From an uncultured Sphingomonadales bacterium (lineage in GTDB: Bacteria > Pseudomonadota > Alphaproteobacteria > Sphingomonadales > Sphingomonadaceae), in NCBI GenBank assembly GCA_937898525.1, contig CALCBC010000049.1, positions 1-57,767 on the forward strand: a stretch of DNA of 57,767 bases, given 5' to 3'. Made by a program: the position numbers and the translations under genes. How positions within the stretch are numbered: the stretch's first letter is position 1; every line of letters begins with the position of its first letter. The notes under the pieces were generated by a model. That model did not search any database. It had not been told where the DNA came from and saw only the letters and a program-made list of their open reading frames with translations. This document shows, in pieces, positions 37,342-45,286 of the stretch.

Positions 37342-38262
37342 TTACTTCTGCGGCCGGGTGACGACGGCGATGTGGTCGAGATTCGGGTACATGTCGGGAT
37401 TGCGCGCGAGCATGTCCTTGAACGGCCCGAAGCCGCAGTTCTCGTCGTCGCCGCAGTTGGTGATCGTGTGAATGTAGCGGATCTTGCCGTCCTCGATGCG
37501 GAACACGTGCGCGTCAGGACGCCGGTTCGGGCCCATGCGCAGGAACACCGCAACCGCACCGACCACGGGATCGATCACGTAGCGCCGTTCGGCCATCTCG
37601 ATGTCGTCGGGGACGCCGACGTTGCAGCTGTCGTCGGGCTGCCCCTTGCCGGTATAGACGCTGCCCTCGAGCCGGTTGCACGGGGTTCCCCACGGCACCT
37701 CGACGCTCTTGTCCTTGAACAGGTCGAGGTAGGCGTCGGCCGCCGCCTGCAGTTCCTCGCGGGTGTTGCGCCGGCCCTCCGGAATCTCGGCCCAGTCCTC
37801 GCGCTGCGCATAGTAGAGCGTCTTCTCGGCATTGAAGAGCCAGTCGCCCTCGTCGGTCACGATCGCGTCGATGCCGGCGATCGTGCCGGGAGGCGAGCCG
37901 GGCGAACCGATCGCGCGGATGATCGTCGCGGCGACGTACGGATGCTCGGGATTGGTAATGATGGCCTCGATGTACACCTGGCAGGTGGCGGTGTCGTAGA
38001 ACGAGCGGTCCCAGTCGATCTTCTGCGGCGAGGCGATCAGGCCGCCGTACGTCATCGACGAAAGCTCGAAGTTCTCGTTGTAATTCACCCACTCGCCCAT
38101 CGGCCGCAGGTGCATGATGGCCCGGCCGTCGGCCTGAGCGGCACGATACTGGTCGGCGATCTCGGCAAGGCGCTCGCGCGTGCAGGTCGCCTGCGCCAGG
38201 GCCGGGAAGGCGGCAGTGACGGCGGCGATCGCGCCAATGGCACCGATGACGAAACGCTTCAT
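37342..38262 (-). CDS. Exported hypothetical protein
   Basis: 306 residues. Signal peptide to ~23 (AAVTAAFPALAQA). The mature part has eight or so Cys (TCTRERL, ATCQVY, PCNRLEG, SCNVGVP, NCGDDENCGF) and the flow IDAIVTDEGDWLF, ELQAAADAYLDLF, then VIDPVVGAVAVFLRMG and a final DAHVFRIEDGKIRYIHT. This last pattern resembles SnoaL-like/DUF8021 proteins, where a cone-shaped pocket binds small molecules. Function is unknown. It stands between mltB and tRNA-Ser, with 76 bases to mltB. Confidence 0.8.
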   Translation of the reverse strand: MKRFVIGAIGAIAAVTAAFPALAQATCTRERLAEIADQYRAAQADGRAIMHLRPMGEWVNYNENFELSSMTYGGLIASPQKIDWDRSFYDTATCQVYIEAIITNPEHPYVAATIIRAIGSPGSPPGTIAGIDAIVTDEGDWLFNAEKTLYYAQREDWAEIPEGRRNTREELQAAADAYLDLFKDKSVEVPWGTPCNRLEGSVYTGKGQPDDSCNVGVPDDIEMAERRYVIDPVVGAVAVFLRMGPNRRPDAHVFRIEDGKIRYIHTITNCGDDENCGFGPFKDMLARNPDMYPNLDHIAVVTRPQK

Positions 38263-38390
38263 GTCGTTGGGCTCCCTCTCTCAACCCGCCGCGGATGCTG
38301 CGACCCGGGCCTTGCGTCCTTGGCTAGCGCAAGGGCGCAGTGGTGTCACGGGGTGACAGGGCGCCAAATCGAAGGTAGCCGGGCGCGTCC

Positions 38391-38480
38391 GGACAGGTGG
38401 CCGAGTGGTTTAAGGCAGCGGTCTTGAAAACCGCCGTGGGTGCAAGCCCACCGTGGGTTCGAATCCCACCCTGTCCGCCA
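38391..38480 (+). tRNA. tRNA-Ser (anticodon TGA)
   Basis: 90 bases including encoded CCA. GGACAGG at 38391-38397 pairs with CCTGTCC at 38470-38476. The D arm is GGCCGAGTGGTTTAAGGC, the anticodon loop CTTGAAA gives TGA, and a long variable arm (class II) precedes GGGTTCGAATCCC. The gene is complete. Confidence 0.97.
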
Positions 38481-38510
38481 GGCCCGGCCGCGACTGTGGG
38501 CCGGAAGACA

Positions 38511-38536
38511 CGGCGGATGCCCTCCGCCGCCGTTTT
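38511..38536 (+). terminator. Intrinsic terminator after tRNA-Ser
   Basis: CGGCGGA and TCCGCCG form a 7-bp stem with a five-base loop, followed by CCGTTTT. The position, about 30 bases after the tRNA, fits termination of its transcript. Confidence 0.6.
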
Positions 38537-38636
38537 GCTGCGCATCAATGTTCGCAAGCCGGCCGAGGCGCAGGCGCTTCTCCATCGCGGGACTCGGGCT
38601 GCCGGTGCAGCCGCCGCGACGTGAGGAGATAGTGAA

Positions 38637-39308
38637 ATGCGCAAGTCGATCCTGCTGCTCGCGGGCCTCGCTGCCGCCCTCTGCGCGGCGCCTGCGATGG
38701 CCGGCGAGGCCGACGGAAAGCTCCAGGTCAAGCTGCTCGGCACGGCAGTGCTGCCCGATGGCGAGATAGACTCGATCGAGACCGACCTGGTCGGGCTGCC
38801 GGCCGGACTGCGGACCAAAGCCAACGACAACGTCGTGCCGACAGTGGCGCTCGAGTACTTCTTCAGTCCCGCGGTGTCGGTCGAGGCGATCTGCTGCGTT
38901 ACCCAGCACGACGTTGACGGTACGACCGGCCTGCCGGGCGCGGAGCTGGTTTCCGACGCCAAGCTGATCCCGGCGACGTTGACGCTGAAGTACCACTTCA
39001 ATCCCGGAGGCTTGTCGCCGTACCTCGGCGTGGGCCCCGCGCTGTTCCTGTTCTTCGGCGAGGATCCGGGATCGACCGCGGTGGCGCTCGGCGCCGACGA
39101 TTTCGAACTCAGCAACGAGCTCGGCGTCGCGCTCCAGGCCGGGATCGACATCCCGGTCAACGATCGCGGGCTCTCGGTGAGCCTCGACGCCAAGCGCTAC
39201 TTCATCGGCACGACCGCGCGCTGGTATGCCGGCGGGACAAAGGTGATCGAGACCAAGCACGATCTCGACCCGTGGGTGCTCAGCGCCGGCATCGGCCTGC
39301 GATTCTGA
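38637..39308 (+). CDS. OmpW-family outer membrane protein
   Basis: 223 residues. Signal peptide to ~22 (CAAPAMAGEAD). Eight-stranded barrel features of OmpW: NDNVVPTVALEYFFSPAVSVE, LTLKYHFNPGGLSPYLGVGP, ELGVALQAGIDIPVNDRGLS, LDAKRYFIGTTARWYAGG, and an aromatic C-terminus GIGLRF for outer-membrane assembly. It forms a small channel for hydrophobic solutes. GAGGAGA lies before the ATG. A strong hairpin ends the gene. Confidence 0.93.
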   Translation: MRKSILLLAGLAAALCAAPAMAGEADGKLQVKLLGTAVLPDGEIDSIETDLVGLPAGLRTKANDNVVPTVALEYFFSPAVSVEAICCVTQHDVDGTTGLPGAELVSDAKLIPATLTLKYHFNPGGLSPYLGVGPALFLFFGEDPGSTAVALGADDFELSNELGVALQAGIDIPVNDRGLSVSLDAKRYFIGTTARWYAGGTKVIETKHDLDPWVLSAGIGLRF

Positions 39309-39314
39309 GAGGGG

Positions 39315-39340
39315 CGCGGGCGGGAGCGATCCCGCCCGCG
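39315..39340. terminator. Stem-loop between OmpW and a small convergent gene
   Basis: CGCGGGCGGGA and TCCCGCCCGCG pair perfectly over 11 bp around GCGA, six bases after the ompW-like stop. It can serve as terminator on both strands, though no U-run follows. Confidence 0.6.
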
Positions 39341-39344
39341 GCCT

Positions 39345-39518
39345 TCAAGCCTGCTGCTCTTCCTCTTCCGGGATCACCTCGGCCTTCTGCGACCGCCGTT
39401 TCCCAGCTGCCTCGCGCGGCTTGACCGGCGCCGGGATTTCGTCTGCGCGCCGGTGCTCGAGGCTCGGATTTGTGCTGTCGTCGAACAGCAGCGCGTCGTC
39501 CTCGATCTCGTATTCCAT
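39345..39518 (-). CDS. Small acidic hypothetical protein
   Basis: 57 residues from ATG 39518 (MEYEIEDDALLFDDSTNPSL). It is acidic at both ends, with a basic middle (KPREAAGKRRSQKAE), no hydrophobic segment and no known domain; probably disordered. A ribosome site GAGGAG-like stretch (minus strand GGAACGAGGAGTT) lies just upstream. It sits between lpdA upstream and the OmpW hairpin. Assigned on start site and codon character only. Confidence 0.55.
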   Translation of the reverse strand: MEYEIEDDALLFDDSTNPSLEHRRADEIPAPVKPREAAGKRRSQKAEVIPEEEEQQA

Positions 39519-39602
39519 GGCCGGAACTCCTCGTTCCGGCAACGCCGCGAAGCATCGCCAGTTCCGGCCGGAAAACACAATGCGACGAACGGTTTACCGT
39601 GC

Positions 39603-41012
39603 TCAGATGTGCAGCTGTCGGCCGTAGGCTGCGAGCACGCTCTCGTGCATCATCTCGGACAGGGTCGGGTGCGGGAAGACCGTCTGCATCAGTTCGGCCT
39701 CGGTCGTCTCGAGTACCTTGCCAACGGTGAAGCCCTGGATCAGCTCGGTCACCTCGGCGCCAATCATGTGCGCGCCGAGCAGCTCGCCGGTCCTGACATC
39801 GAACACCGTCTTCACGAAGCCCTCGGGTTCGCCCAGGGCGATCGCCTTGCCGTTGCCGATGAACGGGAAGGTGCCGACCCTGACCTCGTGGCCGGCCTCT
39901 TTCGCCTTGGCCTCGGTCAGGCCGACGCTGGCGATCTGCGGGCGGCAGTAAGTGCAGCCGGGTATCGCGTTGCGATCGAGCGGGTGCGGGTGGACGTCCT
40001 TGTTGCCGAGTTCCTGCGCGATCGCCTCGGCCGCGGTGACGCCTTCGTGACTGGCCTTGTGCGCGAGCCATGGTCCCGGCACGCAGTCGCCGATCGCCCA
40101 CAGGCCCTTGGTCTTGGTGCGGCCGTAGGGGTCGATCTGGATAAATCCGCGGTCCATGTCGACCAGCTTCTCGAGGCCGATGTTCTCGGTGTTCGGAACG
40201 ATGCCGATGGCGACGATGACATGGCTGTACTCGCCGCTCTCGACCTTGCCGTCCTTGCCCTTGATCTTCGCGGTGACGCCCTTGTCGGTGACCTTGAGCT
40301 CCTCGAGCGCGGCACCGGTCCTGATCGTCATGCCCTGCCTGGTGAGGGACTTCTCGAGGAACGCGGAGACGTCGGCGTCCTCGACCGGAACGATCCGGTC
40401 GAGCATCTCGACCACGGTCACTTCGGCGCCCATGTCGTTATAGAAGCTGGCGAATTCGATGCCGATCGCGCCAGAGCCGATGACCAGCAGCTTTGTCGGC
40501 ATCTCGGGTGGAGTCATCGCGTGGCGATAGGTCCACACCCGTTTGCCGTCGGCAGGGGCGAACGGCAGGTCGCGCGCCCGCGCACCGGTAGCGACGATGA
40601 TGTGCTTGGCGGTCAGCGTCTCGGTACCCTTCTCGCCCTTCACCTCGAGCGTGTTGGCGCTCTTGAAGGTGCCGGTGCCGAAGTGGACCGCGATCTTGTT
40701 CTTCTTCATCAGGTGCGTGACGCCCTGGTTGAGCTGCTTGGCCACGCCGCGGCTGCGCTTCACCACCGCCTCGAGATCGGCCTCGATCCCCTTCGCAACG
40801 AGGCCGTAGTCCTTCGCGTGCTGCATCTGGTGATAGACCTCGGCCGAGCGCAGCAGCGCCTTCGTCGGGATGCAGCCCCAGTTGAGGCAGATACCGCCGA
40901 GCAGCTCGCGCTCGACGATCGCCGTCTTCAGCCCGAGCTGCGCCGCGCGGATCGCCGCGACATAGCCGCCGGGGCCCGATCCGAGGACGATGACGTCGTA
41001 ATTCTCAGCCAC
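39603..41012 (-). CDS. lpdA: Dihydrolipoamide dehydrogenase (E3)
   Basis: 469 residues from GTG 41012, with AGGAG eight bases upstream. FAD motif VIVLGSGPGGYVAAIRAAQL, redox disulfide ICLNWGCIPTK, NAD motif VIGSGAIGIEFASFY, and a C-terminal dimerisation domain with HPHPTLSE-type active-site His (VFPHPTLSEMMHE). It reoxidises the lipoyl arm of the pyruvate and related dehydrogenase complexes. It lies close to pdhC on the same strand. Its start overlaps the upstream membrane protein gene by eight bases. Confidence 0.97.
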   Translation of the reverse strand: MAENYDVIVLGSGPGGYVAAIRAAQLGLKTAIVERELLGGICLNWGCIPTKALLRSAEVYHQMQHAKDYGLVAKGIEADLEAVVKRSRGVAKQLNQGVTHLMKKNKIAVHFGTGTFKSANTLEVKGEKGTETLTAKHIIVATGARARDLPFAPADGKRVWTYRHAMTPPEMPTKLLVIGSGAIGIEFASFYNDMGAEVTVVEMLDRIVPVEDADVSAFLEKSLTRQGMTIRTGAALEELKVTDKGVTAKIKGKDGKVESGEYSHVIVAIGIVPNTENIGLEKLVDMDRGFIQIDPYGRTKTKGLWAIGDCVPGPWLAHKASHEGVTAAEAIAQELGNKDVHPHPLDRNAIPGCTYCRPQIASVGLTEAKAKEAGHEVRVGTFPFIGNGKAIALGEPEGFVKTVFDVRTGELLGAHMIGAEVTELIQGFTVGKVLETTEAELMQTVFPHPTLSEMMHESVLAAYGRQLHI

Positions 41013-41415
41013 TTGGCTCACTCCTGATTGAAAAGTCGGGCACCAGACGGCCAGCGAGATGATAGGCCCAGGCCCAGACAAAGAATGTAGCTAGGCCGGC
41101 AAGGCCGGCCTTCCACGGAAAGTCGTCCGCCAGCCGGAGGAAGGCGGCTACCGGAACGGCGACGCATGCAAGCGAAGCGGCCAACAGCCTTCTTCGCCGC
41201 GGCCACCGTTCGGGCAGCAGACGGTAGCTCGGCCAGGCGACAGCCAGCCCGACGGTCAGAGCGAACGGTGCGACCAGGGTATAGGCGAACGGAAAATCCT
41301 CGGCGACGATCGGCGAGCCTTGCACCGCCGATTCCACGCCGATGAACAGCAGCGGGAGGACTAGTGCGGCGAAGAGGGCAGCCGCCAGGGCGGGAACGGC
41401 TTGCCGCACGGTCAT
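41005..41415 (-). CDS. Four-span membrane protein of unknown function
   Basis: 136 residues with four hydrophobic helices (AVPALAAALFAALVLPLLFIG, LVAPFALTVGLAVAWPSY, RLLAASLACVAVPVAAF, AGLAGLATFFVWAWAYHLA). Charged basic loops (PERWPRRRR) suggest cytoplasmic turns. No domain recognised. It overlaps the thioesterase stop by four bases and lpdA by eight, so it is within one transcription unit, but a direct role with them is not shown. Confidence 0.75.
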   Translation of the reverse strand: MTVRQAVPALAAALFAALVLPLLFIGVESAVQGSPIVAEDFPFAYTLVAPFALTVGLAVAWPSYRLLPERWPRRRRLLAASLACVAVPVAAFLRLADDFPWKAGLAGLATFFVWAWAYHLAGRLVPDFSIRSEPSG

Positions 41416-41783
41416 CCGTCCACCGGCCGCGGCTTGCCGTCGTCGTCGATCGCCACGAAGGTGAACTTGGCCTCGGTGACCTTGGTCTCCTCCTCCTCGC
41501 TGCGGTGGCGGCGGTAGGCTTCGACCTCGATCGTCATGCTGGTGCGGCCGACGCGGACGATGTCGGTATAGACAGAGACTTCGTCGCCGATCTTGACCGG
41601 CGCGTGGAACACCATCGCGTCGATCGCCACGGTGACCGCCCTCCCCCTCGCCCGCCGCGCGGCGGTGAGCCCGGCACCGTTGTCCATCAGGCTCAGCAGC
41701 CAGCCGCCGAAGATGTCGCCGTAGGCGTTGGCGTCGGCCGGCATGGCGACGATGCGGATGGCGGGATCCCGGTGTTCGGTCAT
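41412..41783 (-). CDS. Acyl-CoA thioesterase, YciA-type hotdog fold
   Basis: 123 residues from ATG 41783. MPADANAYGDIFGGWLLSLMD is the family's N-terminal active-site segment with Asn and the G-D-x-F-G-G-W motif; AIDAMVFHAPVKIGDEVSVY and EAKFTFVAID follow. It hydrolyses acyl-CoA thioesters; the chain length is not predictable. It is coupled to the membrane protein by four bases. The preceding 172-base gap leads to pdhC. Confidence 0.9.
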   Translation of the reverse strand: MTEHRDPAIRIVAMPADANAYGDIFGGWLLSLMDNGAGLTAARRARGRAVTVAIDAMVFHAPVKIGDEVSVYTDIVRVGRTSMTIEVEAYRRHRSEEEETKVTEAKFTFVAIDDDGKPRPVDG

Positions 41784-41955
41784 GCGGCAGCTCCCCGGCG
41801 AAGAGTCCCAATCTTGACACTCACCACGGGCAACTCCGTTTCCGAACGTGCCGGACATACGCCGTGGGCCATGGGCCGCTGGAGGAGCGAAGGCGAGTCG
41901 TTCAGCATGGCGAGAACATTGACAGAACGATCCCGTACCGGAAACGCTTTCGCGC

Positions 41956-43257
41956 TCAGGCCACCAGTCCCAGCGGCTTCTCGCACAGTTCCTTGAACGC
42001 CTTCATCAGCTGGGCACCGTCGGCCCCGTCGATGGCGCGGTGATCGAAGCTGCCGGTGACGGTCATCACGGTGGCGATCTGCAGCGAATCGTCGATCACG
42101 TACGGCCGCTTCTCGCCCGCGCCGATCGCCATGATCATCGCCTGCGGCGGGTTGATGATCGCATCGAAGTGCTTGATCCCGTACATGCCCATGTTGCTAA
42201 GTGAAGCGGTGCCGCCCTGGTACTCGTGCGGTTGCAGCTTGCCCGCTCGAGCGCGCTCAGCGAGGTCCTTCATCTCGGTGGCGATCGTCGACAACGACTT
42301 GCTGCCGGCGTCGACGATGATCGGGGTGATCAGGCCGCCGGGAATCGACACGGCGACCGAGATGTCCGCGCGGCTGAACTTGAGCAGGCTCTCGCCGGTG
42401 TACTGGACGTTGCAGCTCGGCACCTGCAGCAGCGCCTGAGCGAGCGCCTTGATCAGCATGTCGTTGACGGACAGCTTGACCCCGCGCGCCTCGAGCGCCG
42501 CGTTGAGTTCGGCGCGCAGCTTGAGCAGCGGGTCGAGGCGGACGTCGACCGTCAGGTAGATGTGCGGGATCTGCTGCTTCGCCTCGCTCAGGCGGCGCGC
42601 GATCGTCTTGCGCATGCCGCTGAGCTTTTCCTCGACGTGCGGGATTTCACCGGCCTGCGGGGGAGCCGCGCGTGCTTCGACAGGCTCCGCACGAACGAGG
42701 GTGGCTTGAGGTTGAGCGGCTTCGACGTCGGCCTTGACGATGCGGCCGTTGGGACCGGTGCCTTTCACGGTGGAAAGATCGATGCCCTTTTCGGCGGCGA
42801 TGCGCCTGGCCAGCGGGGAGGCGATGATACGATCGCCCGCCGGCGCCGTTGCGGCCGTCGCGTCGACGGGAGCTGGGGTCGCGCGCTGCGGGGCGGGACG
42901 TTGTGATTCGGCTTCGTCGGACGAGGCCTCGGCTCCTGCCGGGGCGATGGGCTTTTCTTCGGGCTTCGTCGCTTCTTCGGCTTTCGCCGCGCTTTTCACG
43001 CTTGCCGGGTCCTCGCCTTCCTCGGCGAGGGTGGCGATAACCGTTCCGACTTTCACGCCCTCGGTGCCCTCGGGCACAGTGATCTCCGCGATCACGCCTT
43101 CGTCGACGGCCTCGAACTCCATCGTCGCCTTGTCGGTCTCGATCTCGGCCATGACGTCGCCGGCGCTGACCGTGTCGCCGACCTTGACCAGCCACTTGGC
43201 GAGCGTGCCCTCCTCCATTGTCGGCGAAAGGGCGGGCATCTTGATGGCGATCGGCAT
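41956..43257 (-). CDS. pdhC: Dihydrolipoamide acetyltransferase, E2 of pyruvate dehydrogenase
   Basis: 433 residues. A lipoyl domain (~1-80) with the lipoylated Lys in EIETDKATMEFEAVDEG; an Ala/Pro/Glu linker; the peripheral subunit-binding domain at ~145-185 (SPLARRIAAEKGIDLSTVKG); a second linker with AEPVEARAAPPQ; and the catalytic domain with HRAIDGADGAQLM. It transfers the acetyl group to CoA and forms the complex core. The second linker is partly encoded by a repeat element. It is divergent from the stress-protein gene. Confidence 0.96.
   Translation of the reverse strand: MPIAIKMPALSPTMEEGTLAKWLVKVGDTVSAGDVMAEIETDKATMEFEAVDEGVIAEITVPEGTEGVKVGTVIATLAEEGEDPASVKSAAKAEEATKPEEKPIAPAGAEASSDEAESQRPAPQRATPAPVDATAATAPAGDRIIASPLARRIAAEKGIDLSTVKGTGPNGRIVKADVEAAQPQATLVRAEPVEARAAPPQAGEIPHVEEKLSGMRKTIARRLSEAKQQIPHIYLTVDVRLDPLLKLRAELNAALEARGVKLSVNDMLIKALAQALLQVPSCNVQYTGESLLKFSRADISVAVSIPGGLITPIIVDAGSKSLSTIATEMKDLAERARAGKLQPHEYQGGTASLSNMGMYGIKHFDAIINPPQAMIMAIGAGEKRPYVIDDSLQIATVMTVTGSFDHRAIDGADGAQLMKAFKELCEKPLGLVA
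42671..42693. repeat. Short palindromic repeat inside pdhC
   Basis: A 23-base palindrome-like unit of the type CGTGCTTCGACAGGCTC...GCACG, with matching CGTGC/GCACG ends. It is a form frequently seen between genes in Sphingomonadales. Here it lies in frame and codes for the linker residues RAEPVEARA. Confidence 0.65.
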
Positions 43258-43359
43258 GGTCGGGCGCGGGTCCTTCCGGGCAGGATTGAGGCGGACCTCC
43301 TAAAGCCAATTTGCCCGCCGGGAGCAAGGTTCTTGCGTGCCCGTCGCTTTCGGCGGATA

Positions 43360-43375
43360 CCCCTCGCACGAGGGG
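43360..43375 (+). promoter_or_regulatory. Hairpin covering the ribosome site of the stress-protein gene
   Basis: CCCCTCG and CGAGGGG pair perfectly around CA. The 3' arm supplies the AGGGGAG ribosome site nine bases before the ATG at 43385. In the folded form the site would be hidden, a possible translational control. Confidence 0.4.
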
Positions 43376-43384
43376 AGACGCCAG

Positions 43385-43837
43385 ATGCGGGTCTATCTTG
43401 TCGTCATCGACGAGAGCGAGGAGGCGCACAACGCGCTGCGCTTTGCGGCGCGGCGCGCGGCCGATACCGAGGGCGCGGTGCACCTCCTCGCGCTGGTGCC
43501 CAAGCAGGCGTTCAACGCCTTCGGCGGAGTCCAGGCGACGATCGAGGAAGAGGCCCGCGACCGGGCCGAGGTGATCGCCAACAGCGCCGCCGGCGAGCTG
43601 ATGAGCGAAAGCGGGCTGATGCCGCAGATCACCGTCGCCGTGGGCGACAGCAAGGTGGTGATCGACGAGTACCTCAGGGACCATCCCGAAGTCGCCGCCC
43701 TGGTGCTCGGCGCCGCGGCAGAGGGCAATCCTGGGCCGCTGGTGACGCACTTCTCGGCCAATGCCGGGCGGCTGCCGTGCCCGCTGTTCATCGTACCCGG
43801 CGGGCTCAGCGAGGAAGAGATCGACCGGCTGAGCTGA
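43385..43837 (+). CDS. Universal stress protein family
   Basis: 150 residues from ATG 43385. The Rossmann-like USP fold shows in RVYLVVIDESEEAHNALRFA, then LLALVPKQAFN and VLGAAAEGNPGPLVTHFSA. The last segment is a variant of the ATP-binding G-2x-G-9x-G motif, so nucleotide binding is uncertain. These proteins support survival under stress. It is divergent from pdhC and followed by a REP-like hairpin. Confidence 0.85.
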   Translation: MRVYLVVIDESEEAHNALRFAARRAADTEGAVHLLALVPKQAFNAFGGVQATIEEEARDRAEVIANSAAGELMSESGLMPQITVAVGDSKVVIDEYLRDHPEVAALVLGAAAEGNPGPLVTHFSANAGRLPCPLFIVPGGLSEEEIDRLS

Positions 43838-43872
43838 GTGGCGGTGAGCTGAACATCGCTTAAGTCAGGCAT

Positions 43873-43900
43873 CGTCATTCCGGCGCAAGCCGGGATGACG
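43873..43900. repeat. REP-like hairpin of the CGTCATTCCGGC type
   Basis: CGTCATTCCGGC and GCCGGGATGACG pair with one G-T across the loop GCAA. This form is a common intergenic repeat in alphaproteobacteria. It lies 36 bases after the stress-protein stop and may stabilise or end the message. Confidence 0.7.
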
Positions 43901-43927
43901 GGGTTTGTGGAAACGCTGGGTGGCGAC

Positions 43928-43962
43928 CCTCCCCGCCCCGCTCTTTCCGGGACGGGGAGGGG
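43928..43962. terminator. GC-rich hairpin between convergent genes
   Basis: The stretch CCTCCCCG ... CGGGGAGG forms a stem across a loop containing CTCTTTC. It lies between the stress-protein gene and a convergent membrane-protein gene and may stop both transcripts. Confidence 0.45.
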
Positions 43963-43975
43963 CCGGCCAGGTCGC

Positions 43976-44371
43976 TCAGGCGGCGGCCGTTCGCGCCTGG
44001 ATGGCCCCGGCGCCCTTTGCTTCCAGCCCGGTCAGGGCGGCCACGGCACCGGCTTGCCCAAGCACGATCGCAATGCCGAAGCCGGTCATGCTCCCGCCGA
44101 GCACGGCGACCACTCCGAGGCTGGCGGCAACCCACAGCGCGTTGCCGGCGACGCCGAGCATGAGCAGCAGCCGCGACGGGCTGCGCGAGGCTGCGAGAGC
44201 GGCGAACAGCAGCCCGGCGGCGAGGCAGATCCAGCCCCCTGCGCCTACCACCCCGTTGGGCAGGCCGGTGAGCGCGGCGACGGTTCGGCCGGCGGGTACG
44301 CAGGTGGCAAAGACGAGGCCGCACGAGGCAGCGTCGAAGGCAAGCACCTTTCGCAGTGTCGAGAGTGTCAT
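43976..44371 (-). CDS. Four-span membrane protein of unknown function
   Basis: 131 residues from ATG 44371, preceded by AAAGGAG at eight bases. Four hydrophobic segments, for example GGWICLAAGLLFAALAA and LLLMLGVAGNALWVAASLGVVAVL, with a C-terminal Ala-rich tail. No domain recognised. It is divergent from an XRE regulator, and a palindrome lies between them, so it is the likely target of that regulator. Confidence 0.75.
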   Translation of the reverse strand: MTLSTLRKVLAFDAASCGLVFATCVPAGRTVAALTGLPNGVVGAGGWICLAAGLLFAALAASRSPSRLLLMLGVAGNALWVAASLGVVAVLGGSMTGFGIAIVLGQAGAVAALTGLEAKGAGAIQARTAAA

Positions 44372-44423
44372 GGCGATGGCTCCTTTCGCCAGACGCTGTT
44401 GCCCGAGTCGGGGAAGGAGAACG

Positions 44424-44440
44424 ATTACCTTGCAGGTAAT
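44424..44440. promoter_or_regulatory. Palindromic operator candidate ATTACCT-N3-AGGTAAT
   Basis: A perfect 7-bp inverted repeat (ATTACCT / AGGTAAT) around TGC in the divergent region between the membrane-protein gene and the XRE regulator. It is AT-rich against its GC-rich surroundings. The symmetry and position fit the operator of a dimeric HTH regulator. Confidence 0.6.
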
Positions 44441-44473
44441 GGCGGACCTCCGCGCGTCGGCTATGACGAGGAC

Positions 44474-45286
44474 ATGACGCGATCGAACCTCGGCCAGCAG
44501 CTTCGCGAATGGCGCACGCGGCGGCGGCGCAGCCAGCTCGACCTCGCGCTGGACTGCGGCATCTCGAGCCGGCACCTGAGCTTCATCGAGACCGGCCGCG
44601 CCCGGCCGAGCCCGCAGACGCTGCTGCGGATTGCCGAGACGCTCGAGGTCCCGCCGCGGGCGCAGAACGCGCTGCTGATGAGCGGCGGCTACGCGCCGCG
44701 CTATCCCGAGACGCCGTTCGACGCCGAGGCGATGGCGCCGGTGCGCGACGCAGTCGGGCGCCTGCTGGAGGCCTACTCCCCCTTCCCCGCGCTCGCGGTC
44801 GATCGCCTGTGGAACGTGGTCGCCGCGAACGCGCCGCTGATGTCGCTCCTTTCCGGCGTGCCGGCGGAGTTGCTCTCGCCCGCTCCGAACGCCTTGCGGC
44901 TGGCGATGCATCCGGAGGGGATTGCGCCGCGGATCGCCAATTTCGGCGAATGGTCGGGCCACCTGATGCACCGGCTCGAGCGGCAGATCGAGTTGACCGC
45001 CGATCCCGAGCTCGAGGCGCTGCGTGAGGAAATGCTCGGGTACCTGGAGCGGCGGCCCGCGCAGCGGCGGGAACCGCAACCGCACGAACTCGCGGTGCCG
45101 CTGCAGCTCGACCTGCCGGAGGGGCGGCTCTCGCTGCTGTCGACCATGACGGTATTCGGATCGCCGGTCGACGTCACGCTGTCCGAGCTGGCGATCGAGG
45201 CGTTCTTTCCGGCGGACGAGGCGAGCGCGGAGATTCTGCAAGGGGTGGCTGGAGGGGGAAAGGAGCCCTCATCCAAGCTACGCTAA
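44474..45286 (+). CDS. XRE-family regulator with MmyB-like ligand-binding domain
   Basis: 270 residues from ATG 44474. HTH_XRE at ~5-62 (LGQQLREWRTRRRRSQLDLA, then SSRHLSFIETGRARPS). Residues ~85-250 fit the MmyB-type ligand-binding domain (PFPALAVDRLWNVVAANAP, LPEGRLSLLSTMTVFGSPVDVTLSELAIE). Such regulators bind fatty-acid-like or other small ligands and often control a divergent gene. The last seven or so residues (EPSSKLR) and the stop are encoded by a palindromic repeat element at 45265-45432. Confidence 0.92.
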   Translation: MTRSNLGQQLREWRTRRRRSQLDLALDCGISSRHLSFIETGRARPSPQTLLRIAETLEVPPRAQNALLMSGGYAPRYPETPFDAEAMAPVRDAVGRLLEAYSPFPALAVDRLWNVVAANAPLMSLLSGVPAELLSPAPNALRLAMHPEGIAPRIANFGEWSGHLMHRLERQIELTADPELEALREEMLGYLERRPAQRREPQPHELAVPLQLDLPEGRLSLLSTMTVFGSPVDVTLSELAIEAFFPADEASAEILQGVAGGGKEPSSKLR

